In this document: one piece after another, positions 37,105 through 49,443 of the stretch
How the letters are laid out: each line of letters begins with the position of its first letter
Position numbering within the stretch: position 1 is the stretch's first letter
DNA from: Rhabdornis inornatus
Taxonomy: Eukaryota > Chordata > Aves > Passeriformes > Rhabdornithidae
Length of the DNA: 64,000 nucleotides
NCBI GenBank assembly: GCA_013397075.1
Contig: VWZS01008178.1
Span: 560,481 to 624,480 of the forward strand
Direction: 5' to 3'
Made by a program: the position numbers and the translations under genes
The notes under the pieces: generated by a model
Seen by the model: the letters and a program-made list of their open reading frames with translations, nothing else
Told to the model about the DNA's origin: nothing
Database searches by the model: none

Positions 37105-39721
37105 CTGGACTAAGCAGCACCATATCACAAGTTTCCAAGTAAATGCAGCTTCTGTGTCTTGCTCATTGCAGATGGAAAGATCTAAAGCTGTTTCAGCTCC
37201 ACATCTCAGGGACAAATTCAAGCATGAGAAAAATTTCTTGTGGACTTAAGCCAGCCCAAGCCTGGAGTGCAAATGTGCACACCAGGTGATATTAAGGAGC
37301 TTTGTATGAAGCATCACAGGGCAACACTGAGTTGGGAAGAGATGATCTTTGTGTCATATCATAGTGAGCTATCCCTCACCTAAACATGGATTGAAGTCAG
37401 GTCTTAATATGTGAAATACTTTGTTTATCTTCTAGAAATCAGAATCTTCATACTGAAATCTACAGCAGAGATACTTTTCTTGTCTTTCTCTAACATGACA
37501 AACTTCTTTCATCTAAATCTATTCTTGGAAATGGCCAAGCCATTCAGAACATTTCAGTCAAAATCCACAATACTAATTTGGGAATGTTTCTGATAACAGA
37601 ATGTGATTTTAATAGCAAGTAGTACTTGCAGAAGCTTAAGTTTCATGAGTGCAGTCTTGAGGAACATTTACAAAACACTGAGAGAAGCCAGTCCACTCCA
37701 TCAGGTGGGACATTGTGACACTCAGGGCTGCACATTCCTCCAGAAGGTGCTCCAGCACCTGCAGACAAATAAAGGTTATTTACCTTGTCTTACACTGGCT
37801 CTCTGACCTCTCTTCTTCTAGACAGCCACACTGAGAATGAATGTGGCAGTTTTTGCAGAAGTAGAGTAAAATAATGGCAATAAGGAGCACCAAAAACCCA
37901 TGATCAGCCATGCTTTACCACAAGGAGAGTTAGAGCAAGAAACAAAATTATTACAGCTGTGTTCTCTTCCTGGTTCTGTTTGTGATTCTAATGCATGAAT
38001 TTTATCCTGACACCTTCTTGCTCTTTGCTCCAGCTCACATATGATAAACACTGTACTCAGCAGAAAGCTCACAGAGCTCAGTCCTTTGGAATTAGCCAAG
38101 CCCTCAGGCTTAGCCAGCTGGAAGATGTGGGAATTAGTGCTCTAGCTTTTTAACAAGAATTCCCCAAATGTGTCCGGGGAAAGACAGGAAATTTCCTTGG
38201 GTGTCCACCATTTCTCAGGAGTCAGGCCATTTGCATTTAGGTGTCTAAAGTCAGGGTTAAAAACCTTGTTCCAGCCACCTGGCTTTGAACCCTTTAGCCA
38301 GCAGGAACTTAAAGGAAGTGCTGAGCACACCTACACAACAGCAATGTATTATTAGCCCAGTCCTTGCCTTTTCCAAGACTATTCTTCATATATGACACAA
38401 AAGTCAGGGAAAAGCTATCTGCTCAGGCAGCCAGAGGTTGAACAGTACCAGGGCACAGCCAAAGTGATGTGAATGAAAAGGCAAAGTCAAAGAATGGATA
38501 AGCATGTAAAGAAAATTAAATTTATGTGGTGTGATGTCTTTGCTACCACTGGGCTCTCTGAATGATTGGGATCCAGTGGCAAAACCTCCTAAGTGTTTTG
38601 ACATGTCATGTCCAGAGGCTTGTCTCCTCTTCTCTTCTCTTGACTGCACACCCAAAGGCTGTTTGCCATTTCTATTATGTAAGGCAATTTTTGCTGGCCA
38701 CCACTGCCTCTTTTCCCTGAGTAAAATGCACTCAGGCTCCCTCCATGCAGCTGTGCAATGTGCAGCTTCTGCTAATTTGAAGGGCACCCCTCCTCCTCCT
38801 CCCCTGATGATCCAGGAAAACTGCAGTGAAGTGCCTTAATGGTAGCATCAAATAGCCTCACGCCATACATTTTTAATTTCTGAAATGGTCCTTGTTAGAG
38901 TTTCAGGGTTGAGAGAACTAGTGTGAAATGTTGCTAAAATTGATAAAAACATCTTACCTAAAAATAAATTATTGTCCAATTCGTGCTGCATCACCTCAGC
39001 CAACTACTGGAAGATTCTCTGGTGACTAATATAGCTCTATTACCACAATATCCAAAGATCTGGTAATCATTAAGGATTTTTTTTGACCTTTTATCACCCT
39101 AGAGATGTAGTAGTAAAAAATAAAGACTTGAGTCAGTGATGGTTGAAGAAAATGTGCATGGACTGTGCAAGCTCTTAACAGAGGCTCTGAGACCATGTGC
39201 AGCATCAAGAGGATTCTGAACTGCCACCACACTAGAGGTCATCATTCAGCCCTCATTGTCAGAAATGTTTATCCAACTTCAATTTTCTGATCTGGGCCTG
39301 AGGAATTTATTTCAGTTGTCAGACGAGTCAATCCAAGAAGTCTTGTTGCATCTTCTACTGACAAATTTTGCTTGCTTGGCCTCCCAGACCCTGTCTGCAG
39401 AGCAGTTGGGTTTGATCTCACCATAGCCAAATAGGAAATGTAATTAAAGGCTCCTTTTGAGTACCTACCACTCCAGAGAACCTCCTGAAGTGGCTTAGAA
39501 AGACAAATTGCAAAACCCCCCTTTCCCCCTTTCCTTTTCTGTTAATACATGTCCAGCCACTATTTCCAATCTTCCCCTCCACTCAGAAGCAGAACAAAGT
39601 GTATTACTTTTCTGAATAAAAATCCACTTTTGAAGTGAACAGTGCTTTATTTCCCAAAGGAAGAAATGGAAGACACAATGCAGATTGTTCTGGTGCTGAG
39701 TTTGACACAGATGTTTTCATA

Positions 39722-40000
39722 GGATAGGATGGGACAAGGAGTGATGGACACAAATTGAAAGAGGGGAAATTTAGGCTGGATATGAGGAAGAATTTTTTTA
39801 GTGTGAAGATGGTAAGACATCAGAGCAGGTTGCTCAGGAAGGTGGTGGATGCCTCAACCCTGGCAGTGATCAAAGCCAGGCTGGATGAGGTTCTGAGCAG
39901 CCTGGTCTAGTGGAAGGTGTCCCTGCCCACAGGAGGGGAGTTGGGACTAAATTATGTTTGAAGTCCATTCCAACTCCTTAATATTCCATGATTCTGTGAT
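39722..40000 (+). mobile_element. CR1 LINE 3' end fragment, diverged
   Basis: The 3' portion of CR1 is recognisable from 'gggacaaggagtgatggaca' through 'aggctggatatgaggaagaa', 'caggctggatgaggttctga' and 'tctagtggaaggtgtccctg' to 'ccatgattctgtgat' at the terminal octamers. Many substitutions against the other copies suggest a different subfamily or greater age than the copy at 61.6 kb. Confidence 0.94.
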
Positions 40001-41015
40001 CATCATTAGCTGTTATTTCCATTGCCCCATAGCCTGAGGCTGTGGTGGTATCACAGTCCTTCAGCTCATGCTGATCTCTCCTTGCTGCAGAATACAACAA
40101 ACCTGGAGTGGACTCGGAAGAGAGACAGAGGTTTACACTTGCAGCTTTCAAAAAAAAATTAGGATGCTACCTCAGGTCATGATAAGACTTTTCTCTCTAG
40201 TAATGTAAAAATTATCAGGAGGACTTTTATTTCATCTCCTTTCAAAGCTTCTATATGAGCTACATAAAGCTGAGGCTAATCTCATTTGCTTGAAGTGCCT
40301 TCATTAGCAATGCAGAGACAGATCAGAGCTGTATCACAAACTCTTGTGGTTCCATTAGGATTCATGGTGATCAATAACTACTGAGCTCTTAGGACAGCCA
40401 CATGGAGAGGAAAAAAGTAAAGATAATCCTTTAAAGATCTTAATTATGCAAAAGGAAAATTATTATTTTAATAAGCCAAAAGTATTTAATATTAATCTAG
40501 TTGCAAAAAGTTCTGCCTGAGGATTGGGGATGGCCTACATTAATCACTGAGTGTGTAAAAGCAGGTGATGGCTGATAAAAGAAGCAAAGTAGGCAGCATC
40601 TGGCAATGGGATCTGCTTGGAAGTTTGCTGGTAGTGAAGTGAGCTGTGGGATGTTTTGTCTTAATTTCCACTGAGTTCAATGCTCAGAAACTGTTTGAGC
40701 TCAGAAACTCTAAATGGGGCAATATTTTAAAAAGACATCTCTCACAAGCAGCCAAGGAAATGTTTCTGGGTGTCTGGGCAGGTCAGAGGGGCTCAACCTC
40801 TTCCATGCTCTGAATTCATATCTCCAAGGGGGAATAGTTTCAACACATTCTTAGTCTCATCCCATTTCAACATATCTGGCTTGCATTTTCCTTGTTCCTT
40901 TTGCCGTATAACTAAGAAGAGAGAGAGAAAAAGAGAGAAGAGGTGGATTTTCCATGTGATCTTTGGATCAAGACTTCGTGATCTATGTCCTGAACTGCAT
41001 TTGTTGCTAATTAAT

Positions 41016-41153
41016 TTGAAATAATTTCTTCCTAATATTTAGCCTAAATTCTCCTCTTTTAATTTGTATCCATTACTCCTTTTCCTATTCCTAGCCTATC
41101 AAAACAGAGCAGATAATATGCCCTTAATGTAAACATTTCAGCCTTGAGGTACT
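41016..41153 (-). mobile_element. CR1 LINE fragment
   Basis: On the plus strand the run 'aatttcttcctaatatttag' with 'cctaaattctcctctttt' and 'gtatccattactccttttcc' is the complement of a CR1 3' segment. 'cagccttgaggtact' follows at the end. Both the element's 3' terminus and its 5' part are missing, so it is an internal remnant. It is strongly diverged. Confidence 0.7.
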
Positions 41154-43424
41154 AAGAAAAAAAGCAACACAAAATAGCATAGGCAGAGCAGTCATGTCTA
41201 GCATCCAGCTTGTGACTTTTTATTACTTTGAGGTTTTCACATTTAAGCCTTCTATTATGCTGGGAAGTAAACCAAAGAGCTGTCAGGCTGGGCATGGTGA
41301 AAGGCAGCAAAAACCCAGTGGTAGAAAAAGAGTTTTGAGGGAACAGAGTGCAGATGTAACACAGAGGGAAGAAAGAGGAACAAACTTCTCCAACTGGTGC
41401 CTCCCTTATCCTGTGGCAGAAACAAGCACAGAGAGGTACTAAAAGCCTTCTCTTCTCTATTGGAAATCCCAGTAACACATTTAGTAAGCAGAGACCTGAC
41501 TAACTGCCTGCCATTCCCAGAACAAACCTGATTTAGCAACCATTTCCCTTGAGACACCTCCTTCTGACAGGGTTTGGACAGCAGGAGCTATCTCAGTAGT
41601 GCTGCCTTCTGCTTTTCCCCACCAGTGGTCAATTCCCCAGCCAGAGAGGACTGACATGAGTGGATGCACACCACAGCTCCATTCTGGCTGTAAAACATCT
41701 GCTCTGACATCCCCTTGATGCTGGCAAGAAATTGGCATCTAAACACCTGGCAGCTCAGTGTCTAATTTAGTCACAATCTCCCCTGACATTTCCACTCTTG
41801 TATTATCAACTTTGTGAAATTATGCCCACTACAGAGACTGCCATTTTCTAATAGCTTTGGCAAACTGCCCCGAATTTTTCAATGGCCTGGTTTTCAAGAA
41901 ACTATGCAGATGAGGAGCCTGTGAAGCTTTTAGAGCTGAGTATCAAAATAGCAGTCACCAAACACCTTTGACATGGTAGCCATAAAACCAGCTACAGATC
42001 ACACCCATAAACACTTAGAGGCAAAGAGTAACAATTCTCCTTCTGAAAGTTCAGCAGGGACAAAATTATACATCTTTTGATCATTAAGGAAAAAAATCAA
42101 TTTCATAACATTGAGATGTGCATTACTATATACTGCAGAGTACTGTTGCTCTCAGATGAAACCCTGATTTTTAGAAAATAGTTTTACAAACACTGATATA
42201 GAAATACGAATAATTTTCTTGGTTTAACAAATCAACATTTTACTGTTACTTTACAGCAACTGACCTGTGTTTATGCTTTTAGACCTCAACGAACAGAAGT
42301 TTAAAAGTGTGTTAGCCCCAGGTCCCTCACATTTACTGTCAGATCCCCTTAGAGAAGTGCCTGTACCTGGGTAATGGTCATGAAGCAGTTGCCACAGAAT
42401 GATTTAGTGCTCCCAAGTAAAGCATTCACATGCCCAAACCTTCCCATTGCTAAGCATTTGGAAGGACAGGCACATCAGAGCTATCACATTGTAAATAATG
42501 CACCAGTGGGCCAGACTAAACTATTTTTCCCTGCAATAACTTAAAGCACTTTCCCAAGACGGTCTTCCAAGCACGCAATGTCATCATCACCATTTTCACA
42601 AAGACTAAATTTCTGTTGGGAGGTGTTTTTTAACTCCTGTTTGACACTAGGACTGAAAAGGCTACAGAGCACTGATTGAACAACTGATCTCAGGTTTCCA
42701 TAGTTACACACTAACAACTAAAAAAATAAGTTAAGGCATTAAACTTCTATTTATTTCAATGGATGCTGAGCCAAGATTTCTCCATAAAAATGTTAACCTG
42801 GGTCAGTTTCCCCATTTCCCTGCTAAGAGAGAGTTTATTTAGGATAGAACTGTCAGTTAAAAGAATATATATTCAGATCTGCAACTTTAGTTTGTACTGC
42901 TAGCTACCATGATGGTTCACACAGCAGCACAGTCAGAGATCTGCCTCTGTAAATACAATAAGGACACAAATGCAAGAAACTACATAGGTCTGATTTGCCT
43001 CCCTTCCCTTCCTGTTTGGCCTCCCCAAGTTAGGACACAAGAAATAATAACTCAGCTCTTTTAAGCTCAAAGCTGATGCATTTTCTTTGATGGCTAGAGG
43101 GAGTGTAAATAAGTCTTATAAGAAGCATAAGCTACGTAAGAAGTGTAGACATGAGGAGTACATCTGATTAGGAGATGTACATTTCTTAGAATTTACAGTA
43201 TTGCTTGCTCAGGGGCATTATTGTGAAGAGTAAGTAACATTTCAATTTTTATAAATGTCATAAATCAATAGGCCTGAGCCTTGATCAGCATACAGCCACC
43301 TACTCTTTCATTGTACACTTTCTAGATAATCTGTCAACTTTTCTACCAATCCATAACGAGAGACTTTGCCATCACTCAGAGAAGAGGTACAGTCTGTTGT
43401 GTCCATAGCTGATACCTTAATCTG

Positions 43425-43697
43425 GATAGTGCTTGGATTTATATCTCCTCTCTTTCGCTTTAAAGCCATTTCCCCTTGTCCCATCACTACACACATTTGT
43501 CAAAAGTCGCTCTCCAGCTCTCTTGTAGCCACTTTAGGTACTACAAGGTGCTATAAGGTTTCCCAAGAGCCTTCTCTTCTCCAAGGTGATCAAACCCAGC
43601 TCTCTTTTCCTGTCTCCATAGCAGAGTTGCTCCAGCCTTCTGAGCATCTTCATGGCTTACTCTGGGCTCACTCCAACAGGTCCACACCCACCTAATG
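43425..43697 (-). mobile_element. CR1 LINE fragment
   Basis: Read on the plus strand it contains 'gctttaaagccatttcccct' 'tgtcccatcacta', 'agccttctcttctccaaggt', 'catagcagagttgctccagc' and 'actccaacaggtccac'. These are complements of the usual CR1 region just 5' of the terminal 3' part. The terminal octamer side (left, toward 43330) has decayed beyond recognition. No coding capacity remains. Confidence 0.92.
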
Positions 43698-46600
43698 TAT
43701 ATTGCTGGCATGTTTCTCACGAGAACCAATAATCTACTGGTTTGCTTTGGTTTAAAGAAGGAGATGCCAGAGAAAGATATTTTCTGCAAAGGTGCAGATA
43801 AAGACCTTCTGCAGGGTGGCATGAAGAGAAACCTCTATATGCAGTAGCTGGGAGAGATAAATGAAGTGGCAAAGTTATATACTGGCAAGTCACCTGAAGC
43901 TGGTAAGTTACAAGCAGGTAAATAGTGAAATTATTCACATTTTTTGTGTCCACATAAAAACTGTGTCCAGCTTCAGGACATTTCAGGGACGGTGTGCTGA
44001 GCCAGCTGGAGTTGCTTACACAGAGCATGTTAAAAAATGATCAACCTGAATTTATTTTGTGAGCCTCTGTGACAGGAAATGCTGATGAACAACAGGAGAA
44101 CAAAACCAAAACTCTAAAGGAGAGTCTGAAGTACTGAAATGTATTTAAGCCAGCTAGAAACATAAATGAAATGTGATTTATTGTATTCTGAAGGCTGTGC
44201 ATAGCAGCAAAAGAAATGAAAGTTCAGTGAAGAACAGAAAAAAACCTCAAAGGAATAGAAAATACAGGTGAAAGATCCCAACTTTCCCACAATTCCTACC
44301 CTACAGAAGCACTTTTAGCCCTGAGGTGACAAGTAAAAGAAGAGCTAGGAAGGCTTATTGCACTTAGAGAGTGAGCTGTTGACTGTTTCTCACAGTATGA
44401 CAAATAGGCCACAAGAACAAGCAGCCTGCCAAACACCTTACCACACTTCAATTTTGTAACTCATTGCTATGATATATCATAGAAGCCAGGAGAATAAATG
44501 GATTAAAAAACAAATTAGTCATGAGCTGTATTAATGGGTGGCAGGTCTACTGGCAGCTATTAAGCATAAAGGTTAAAATATGTTTAAAATTAAAAGATTA
44601 AATCATTTGTGATTCCAGAGCCTCTTGCTTTTTCTTCTTGAATTTGCTGGACAGGTGAGACTTCAGTTTGCTCCCAGATTATGGCATTTCCAAGAGTCAC
44701 AGCTCACAGCATCTTCTTGGTGATGGATTGCAGTCACACATCTGCTCCCATTCCTTCAGACATTCTTTCTGTCTTTGATGCCCTTGATCAAGGGATCTTT
44801 GGGGTTTTTTCTCTGACATTTTTGGTTCCCACTGGGTCTCAAGAGATTTGTTCCCTCCTCATTTTCTGGATGCTCTTGGAGCTGCATGAAGGGCATCCAC
44901 CTCTTCAGGGATGCTTTTAAAGAAGCAGGTTGTGAGCCCAGTTTTGCTTCTCTGGCCACTTCATTCCTCTCTTGTTATGTTTATTTCTGGCCCAACCCAT
45001 TTCTGATGACATTGACTGGATCCCAAATGTTACACATTAAAACAAGGGGGATATGCAGCTCCTGAGAGCCCCTTGTGCTTGCAGTCTCGTCCCCTGCCCC
45101 AGTGCTGCCTCCACACAGTCACAGTACTGAGAGTTTCAGTGCATTAAAATCTCCTTAGCTCTGAACCCCTGTGTTCAGGGAAAATAACAAGATACTGGAA
45201 AACATAGGAAGCATCATAGAAGATAACTGGCCCTCTGCAGGTGAGCAAAATGTTTAATTTTTAACTTGAGTCACACATTCTCATGCCACTGACCCGTGCT
45301 TGGCTTTTGCTGTAGCCAACCTGTTGCCTTCACTGCTGAGAGCTCCAAGGTAAAATGTAATGCTTTACTTTGAACCTCTCCACCATAATAAAGAATTAAA
45401 TCAAGGCTCTGACTCACATTTCACAGTCCATTTAAGGGTGGCTGATGTTTAGGCTCCCTGTCTCTCTCCTCACAGAGATATCCAAACTGAGCTTGGAGCT
45501 ACCCCTGAACTGCCACAACCACAGCCCCAGATTAATGTAAATCACCACAGCTACAGCTTATATTAATGCCCTGGACTTCAGCAGTCCTGACTTAATTGCC
45601 TGCAAGCCTGAAAGCACGCTGATGTAGTTTGATATCACTGTGGAAAGTGCTGGTTCCATCCCTCCCACTGCCCTGGGCTGTGCAATCCATGGGAGCCACT
45701 CTGTGAGGAGCCTCATTTATCTGCTGCACCGAGGTCCTCTGGCTCTCCTTTTGGGGCATGGCAGGCAGCTGGGGCAGAAAGCAGTGCAGGTTTAGGCTGT
45801 CTTAAACCAGCAATTAAACTACAGTCCTTATCTGATAATTTTACAGGCCAGCACCAAGGCACCACTTTTTGCCTGAAGAGGTTGTTTCCCCAGGACTGGA
45901 GTATCTGGAGCTTGTGCTTGTAGTTGTCAAAAACACAGAGAAGCAGTTATTTTTGTGGGATTTTTTTGTTTTTGTTTTTGTCTGCAAGGAAATAATAATA
46001 CTCCAGATGAAAATTTGAACCAAGTTATTCCAAAAATCCTGTAGAGGCTTCATTCTGCTCAGCTTCAAAAGCTCAATTAACAAAAAAAAAAAAAAAATCA
46101 CTGTTGCCAGAAAAACACATATTAAGCCTTTTTACTACCATGTCTAATGTTTTACTGGCTGTGAAATCACATTTTCCAGGATGAACTGTCCCAATGCACT
46201 TCTGAAATATCCTGGTAGTGCTCAGTGTCCGTTAGAAAGAAGAATTCTGTCCCAGCCACAGGCAGCAGACAGAATTCTGCTGAGGACAGAATTCTGCTGA
46301 GAATTCTCCCTGAGGAGAGCACAGCTCCATTCAACCAGATTCAGATAGCTCCTGTTCACAGCAATCCAGCTCCTAAAGACAGACTTTGGGATTTTTGGTG
46401 GGCATATGTTTATTTTCTTGCTCCCTAAAATGCGTGTGAAATCTTTAGTAACAACACTGATAACAACTAAAAGGACTAATATTATGTACTTCTTTCATCA
46501 GCAAACAACATGGTTTGCCAAAAGAAAGGGAAGCATTAATATTTCTGTTTATTCTTGGGTAAAATGAGGCATGACAACACTTTTCCATGGACATCATATC

Positions 46601-47870
46601 GGCCATACTTAGTCTATTACCTTGGGTCCTTGTACCATTTCTTGATTCAAAATTCACCCAGAGTGCAGTCTTGGAGTCTTTACTGCTTCAGCTTTTCCAC
46701 TGAGGTCAAATTTTCAAGGCAAGTGTGTAAGGACCAGTTGTGTTTGAAACATTCAATAAGTTCTTCATGCTTTTGAAGGACCTTTCAGTGGTTACAACCA
46801 GTGGCTGTCTATTAAATATGTATACAGCTCTGGTATTTTGCCTTTCATGTGTCTGCACTGGATATGGAGGAGAGACATAACAATAATTTTATGGTTCTTA
46901 TGAGGCATTATTAATATGATAGTCGGGAGAATACATTTACATCAATGCTGCTCTGCATGAGAGCATGTCTGTAGAAACAAGCAGTTAATCAGAGTTCTTG
47001 ATGCAAGGAGCTCACATCTTACGTGGAAACTTAAGATTAGTATTTGTCCCCTGCATTTTTTTCCCTTTTTCCTGAAGCATACAAGTAATTTCTTCCTATA
47101 ACTGGACAACTCTAAATGGATTATTTCTCTAATTTCATTCTATGCTGAAGATGCTGTTTTCAGGATCTATTGAATCTATTGAACTTAATGTCTTGTTTCT
47201 GCATAAATAACAAAATAAAGAAAGATTTAAGAAATATTACAGTAGTGTTTATAAAATAAAAAGAAAGAAGCATGAGGACTGGATCTACTCTACTCTCACA
47301 AATATATACTATAAAAAATTGAAACAACTATTCTCACAGTTCAGGTGACTCAAGTTACAGAGTTTTCTTCCAGATTTTTTCTTTGTGACTATTTAAAGAG
47401 TGCAGCGGGTTCAGGGAACCCAACAGCAGCCCAAGAAAAATCACATTTGAATCCCTATTTTCTGCATTAAAAAAGCAGGAACAGAGCCTCAAGGTTTGTT
47501 TTTCTCAGAAAAAAAAAATCAAAATCCCAGGTCTTTATATGAGAGCTGGGATACAGATGTTGTTGCTGAGGTCCCAGATTGCAGTAAAACAACAGCATGA
47601 TGCCAGATGCAGGTGCTGGACTCCACCATGGGCACACTGCTAAACCCTGGCCCCTAAACCAGCAGAGCCCCTGCTGCAATGTGTTTTAACGGAAGTTCAA
47701 GTTGTGCCTTGCAGTTGTGAGAAGTCATCTCAGCAAGTCTACACAGTGGCTTTCAAAACAGGCAACTGAAATATTTTACTAGTAGCCAGCAAAGTGTAAA
47801 CCAGGAAAAAAAGATTTCTAGATGCTTTATAAGCACGAGAATGGGATGTCTGGGGAGTGTAGGAGTGCTT
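43698..47870. other. Unique non-coding DNA
   Basis: No gene recognised. A small (TTTTTG)-like stretch lies at 45958-45982, a run of about 16 A at 46081-46097, and a 17-bp tandem duplication at 46268-46301. The rest is ordinary AT-rich sequence without a recognised repeat. Confidence 0.5.
46268..46301. repeat. 17-bp tandem duplication
   Basis: The unit GACAGAATTCTGCTGAG occurs twice with no spacer, at 46268-46284 and 46285-46301. The palindromic core CAGAATTCTG makes each copy self-complementary over 10 bp. A related GAATTCT also occurs just before (near 46242) and just after. The identical copies suggest a recent slippage event. Confidence 0.88.
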
Positions 47871-47874
47871 AGCA

Positions 47875-47992
47875 CTGGACATCTTCAAGAGCAAGTTTGA
47901 CATGAATAACATTGATAAAGGTGGTCCTGCCCTGGGCAGTGAATATACTGGCTGGCCTTTGGAGGTGTTTTCCAATACCACTATGCTATGAA
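47875..47992 (+). mobile_element. CR1-like 3' end fragment, decayed
   Basis: 'ctggacatcttcaagagcaa' with 'gtttgac', 'ggtggtcctgccctgggcag' and 'ggaggtgttttccaatacca' with 'ctatgctatg' follow the order of a CR1 3' terminus. Substitutions are numerous, so the subfamily cannot be assigned. Confidence 0.7.
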
Positions 47993-48748
47993 TTTGAGAA
48001 ATCAAATTACTTCTCTCAGTGATTCCTCCTGAGAGTTTAGGACAGACCTTACCACTCAATTTCCTTGCAGAAAATTGTAACTCATCTGTCTTCCTTTCAC
48101 TCTGTGGACACAGTAAAACTGCAGCACACAATTCACACAGTGCAAGTGAACACCACTACTGCTGAGAAACCTTAGCACCACCCTAATGCCATCCTAATTG
48201 CAATTCACCTCCTCTTTTTCTCCTCAGTGATACCACAGTTTGTAACTATGCCACAACTGTTCTATTCTATCTATCAGAAGAGAAGGAGGACTTCAGCCGC
48301 AAGAAACATTTGATTGTAAGGTTACTGAAAAATAATCAGAACCAAGGAGCTCCTACAGGGGAGTGACAGATATTTGCTTCTCACCACATGGTCCTTCCAA
48401 CACCCTTTCCTCTTTGCAAATATAATTTCACCCAGTCTTAATCCCCACAAGATCTTGACAGTATATTTTGCCCACCATTTGTTTTTCTCTTCACTCTATG
48501 CATTTTTCAATCACTTTTCTCCCCATCAGATAGGAACATCCTCACTGTCTTTCTTATCTTTTTCAGTGTCTATTCTCAGCTTGCCCAGTGCCTACTTTTC
48601 ACCAGAGAAATGTCATTTGCCCCCCAGCTGGCCCATTATCCTCCACTGCCCACACAGTACACTTTGTGTTTCCAGACAAGGGCCTTCACCCCATTCTAAA
48701 GGCAGAAGCCAGAAGCTGCTGAGAGCCTCTCTCCATCTCCACATGTAA

Positions 48749-49443
48749 ACAAAGATAACTTTTCTTCCAGAAGCTGCAGGGAACAGGAAGACATTTGGAT
48801 GCTATGAACTTTTGAGACATTTGTCAAATAGGAATGCTTGAACATAGTTCAGATGATGAAAGCAGCAGCACAAACCCAACCTGTGCAGCATCTTCTCAGC
48901 ATTGTGACTTCCATGAAGGCAGTGATGATCAAAATAACCTTTTAAATATAAGCTCAGAAGTGCTTGAATCAGAGTGTCTTGAAATAGAAAGTGCCACTTC
49001 AAATAAAGCAGTGAATCAGAAACCTCAGCAGATAGTACAACTATCACAAACACTACAACAATTTATAGAAAGCAATCAATTAGTGGATGTGGGTTGGAAA
49101 GACGTAAATCTTTCTGAAAAGAGTTTACTTTCTTTAGCATTTACCCACAGAAGGGTAGTGAGCCACAACAGGGGATCAAATTCTGCTCTCTTTAAAGCAG
49201 CCAACCCATTGCAACTCTCAGGACTGCAAGATAATCAGATTTAGCTAATGCATCCATTTTGGGATGCAATAAAACAGGGGTGACTGGAAAGGGTCAGAAT
49301 GTGCTTTTACTACTCTAACTCCTTCTGATGAGCTAATCCAGCAGGAGACAACCTCCATGTTCGTGGACAAGGAAGTAGTGAGCCAAGTTCATCCAGTCCA
49401 TTGTTCCCACCAACCTTCCCCAGCTACTGCTTTAGCTTGTGAC
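48749..49443 (+). pseudogene. Unidentified broken coding-like segment (candidate retrocopy or decayed exon)
   Basis: Three phases on the plus strand have protein-like composition and succeed one another. Phase one runs at 48749-48831 and ends in TGA. Phase two is a 136-codon frame from ATG 48834 to TAG 49242. It has an acidic, Ser-rich start (SSDDESSS), then Gln-rich and Leu-containing stretches such as QIVQLSQTLQQFIES. It continues past the TAG for a dozen sensible codons to a TGA near 49278. Phase three is open at about 49273-49443 and contains words such as TPSDELIQQETTSMF and VDKEVVSQVHPVH. The pattern is what one stop and at least two frameshifts in an ancestral frame would give. I see no intron inside. 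An AATAAA at 49269-49274 is probably incidental. The parent gene was not recognised, and no poly-A tail or target duplication was found. Chance composition cannot be excluded. Confidence 0.35.
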
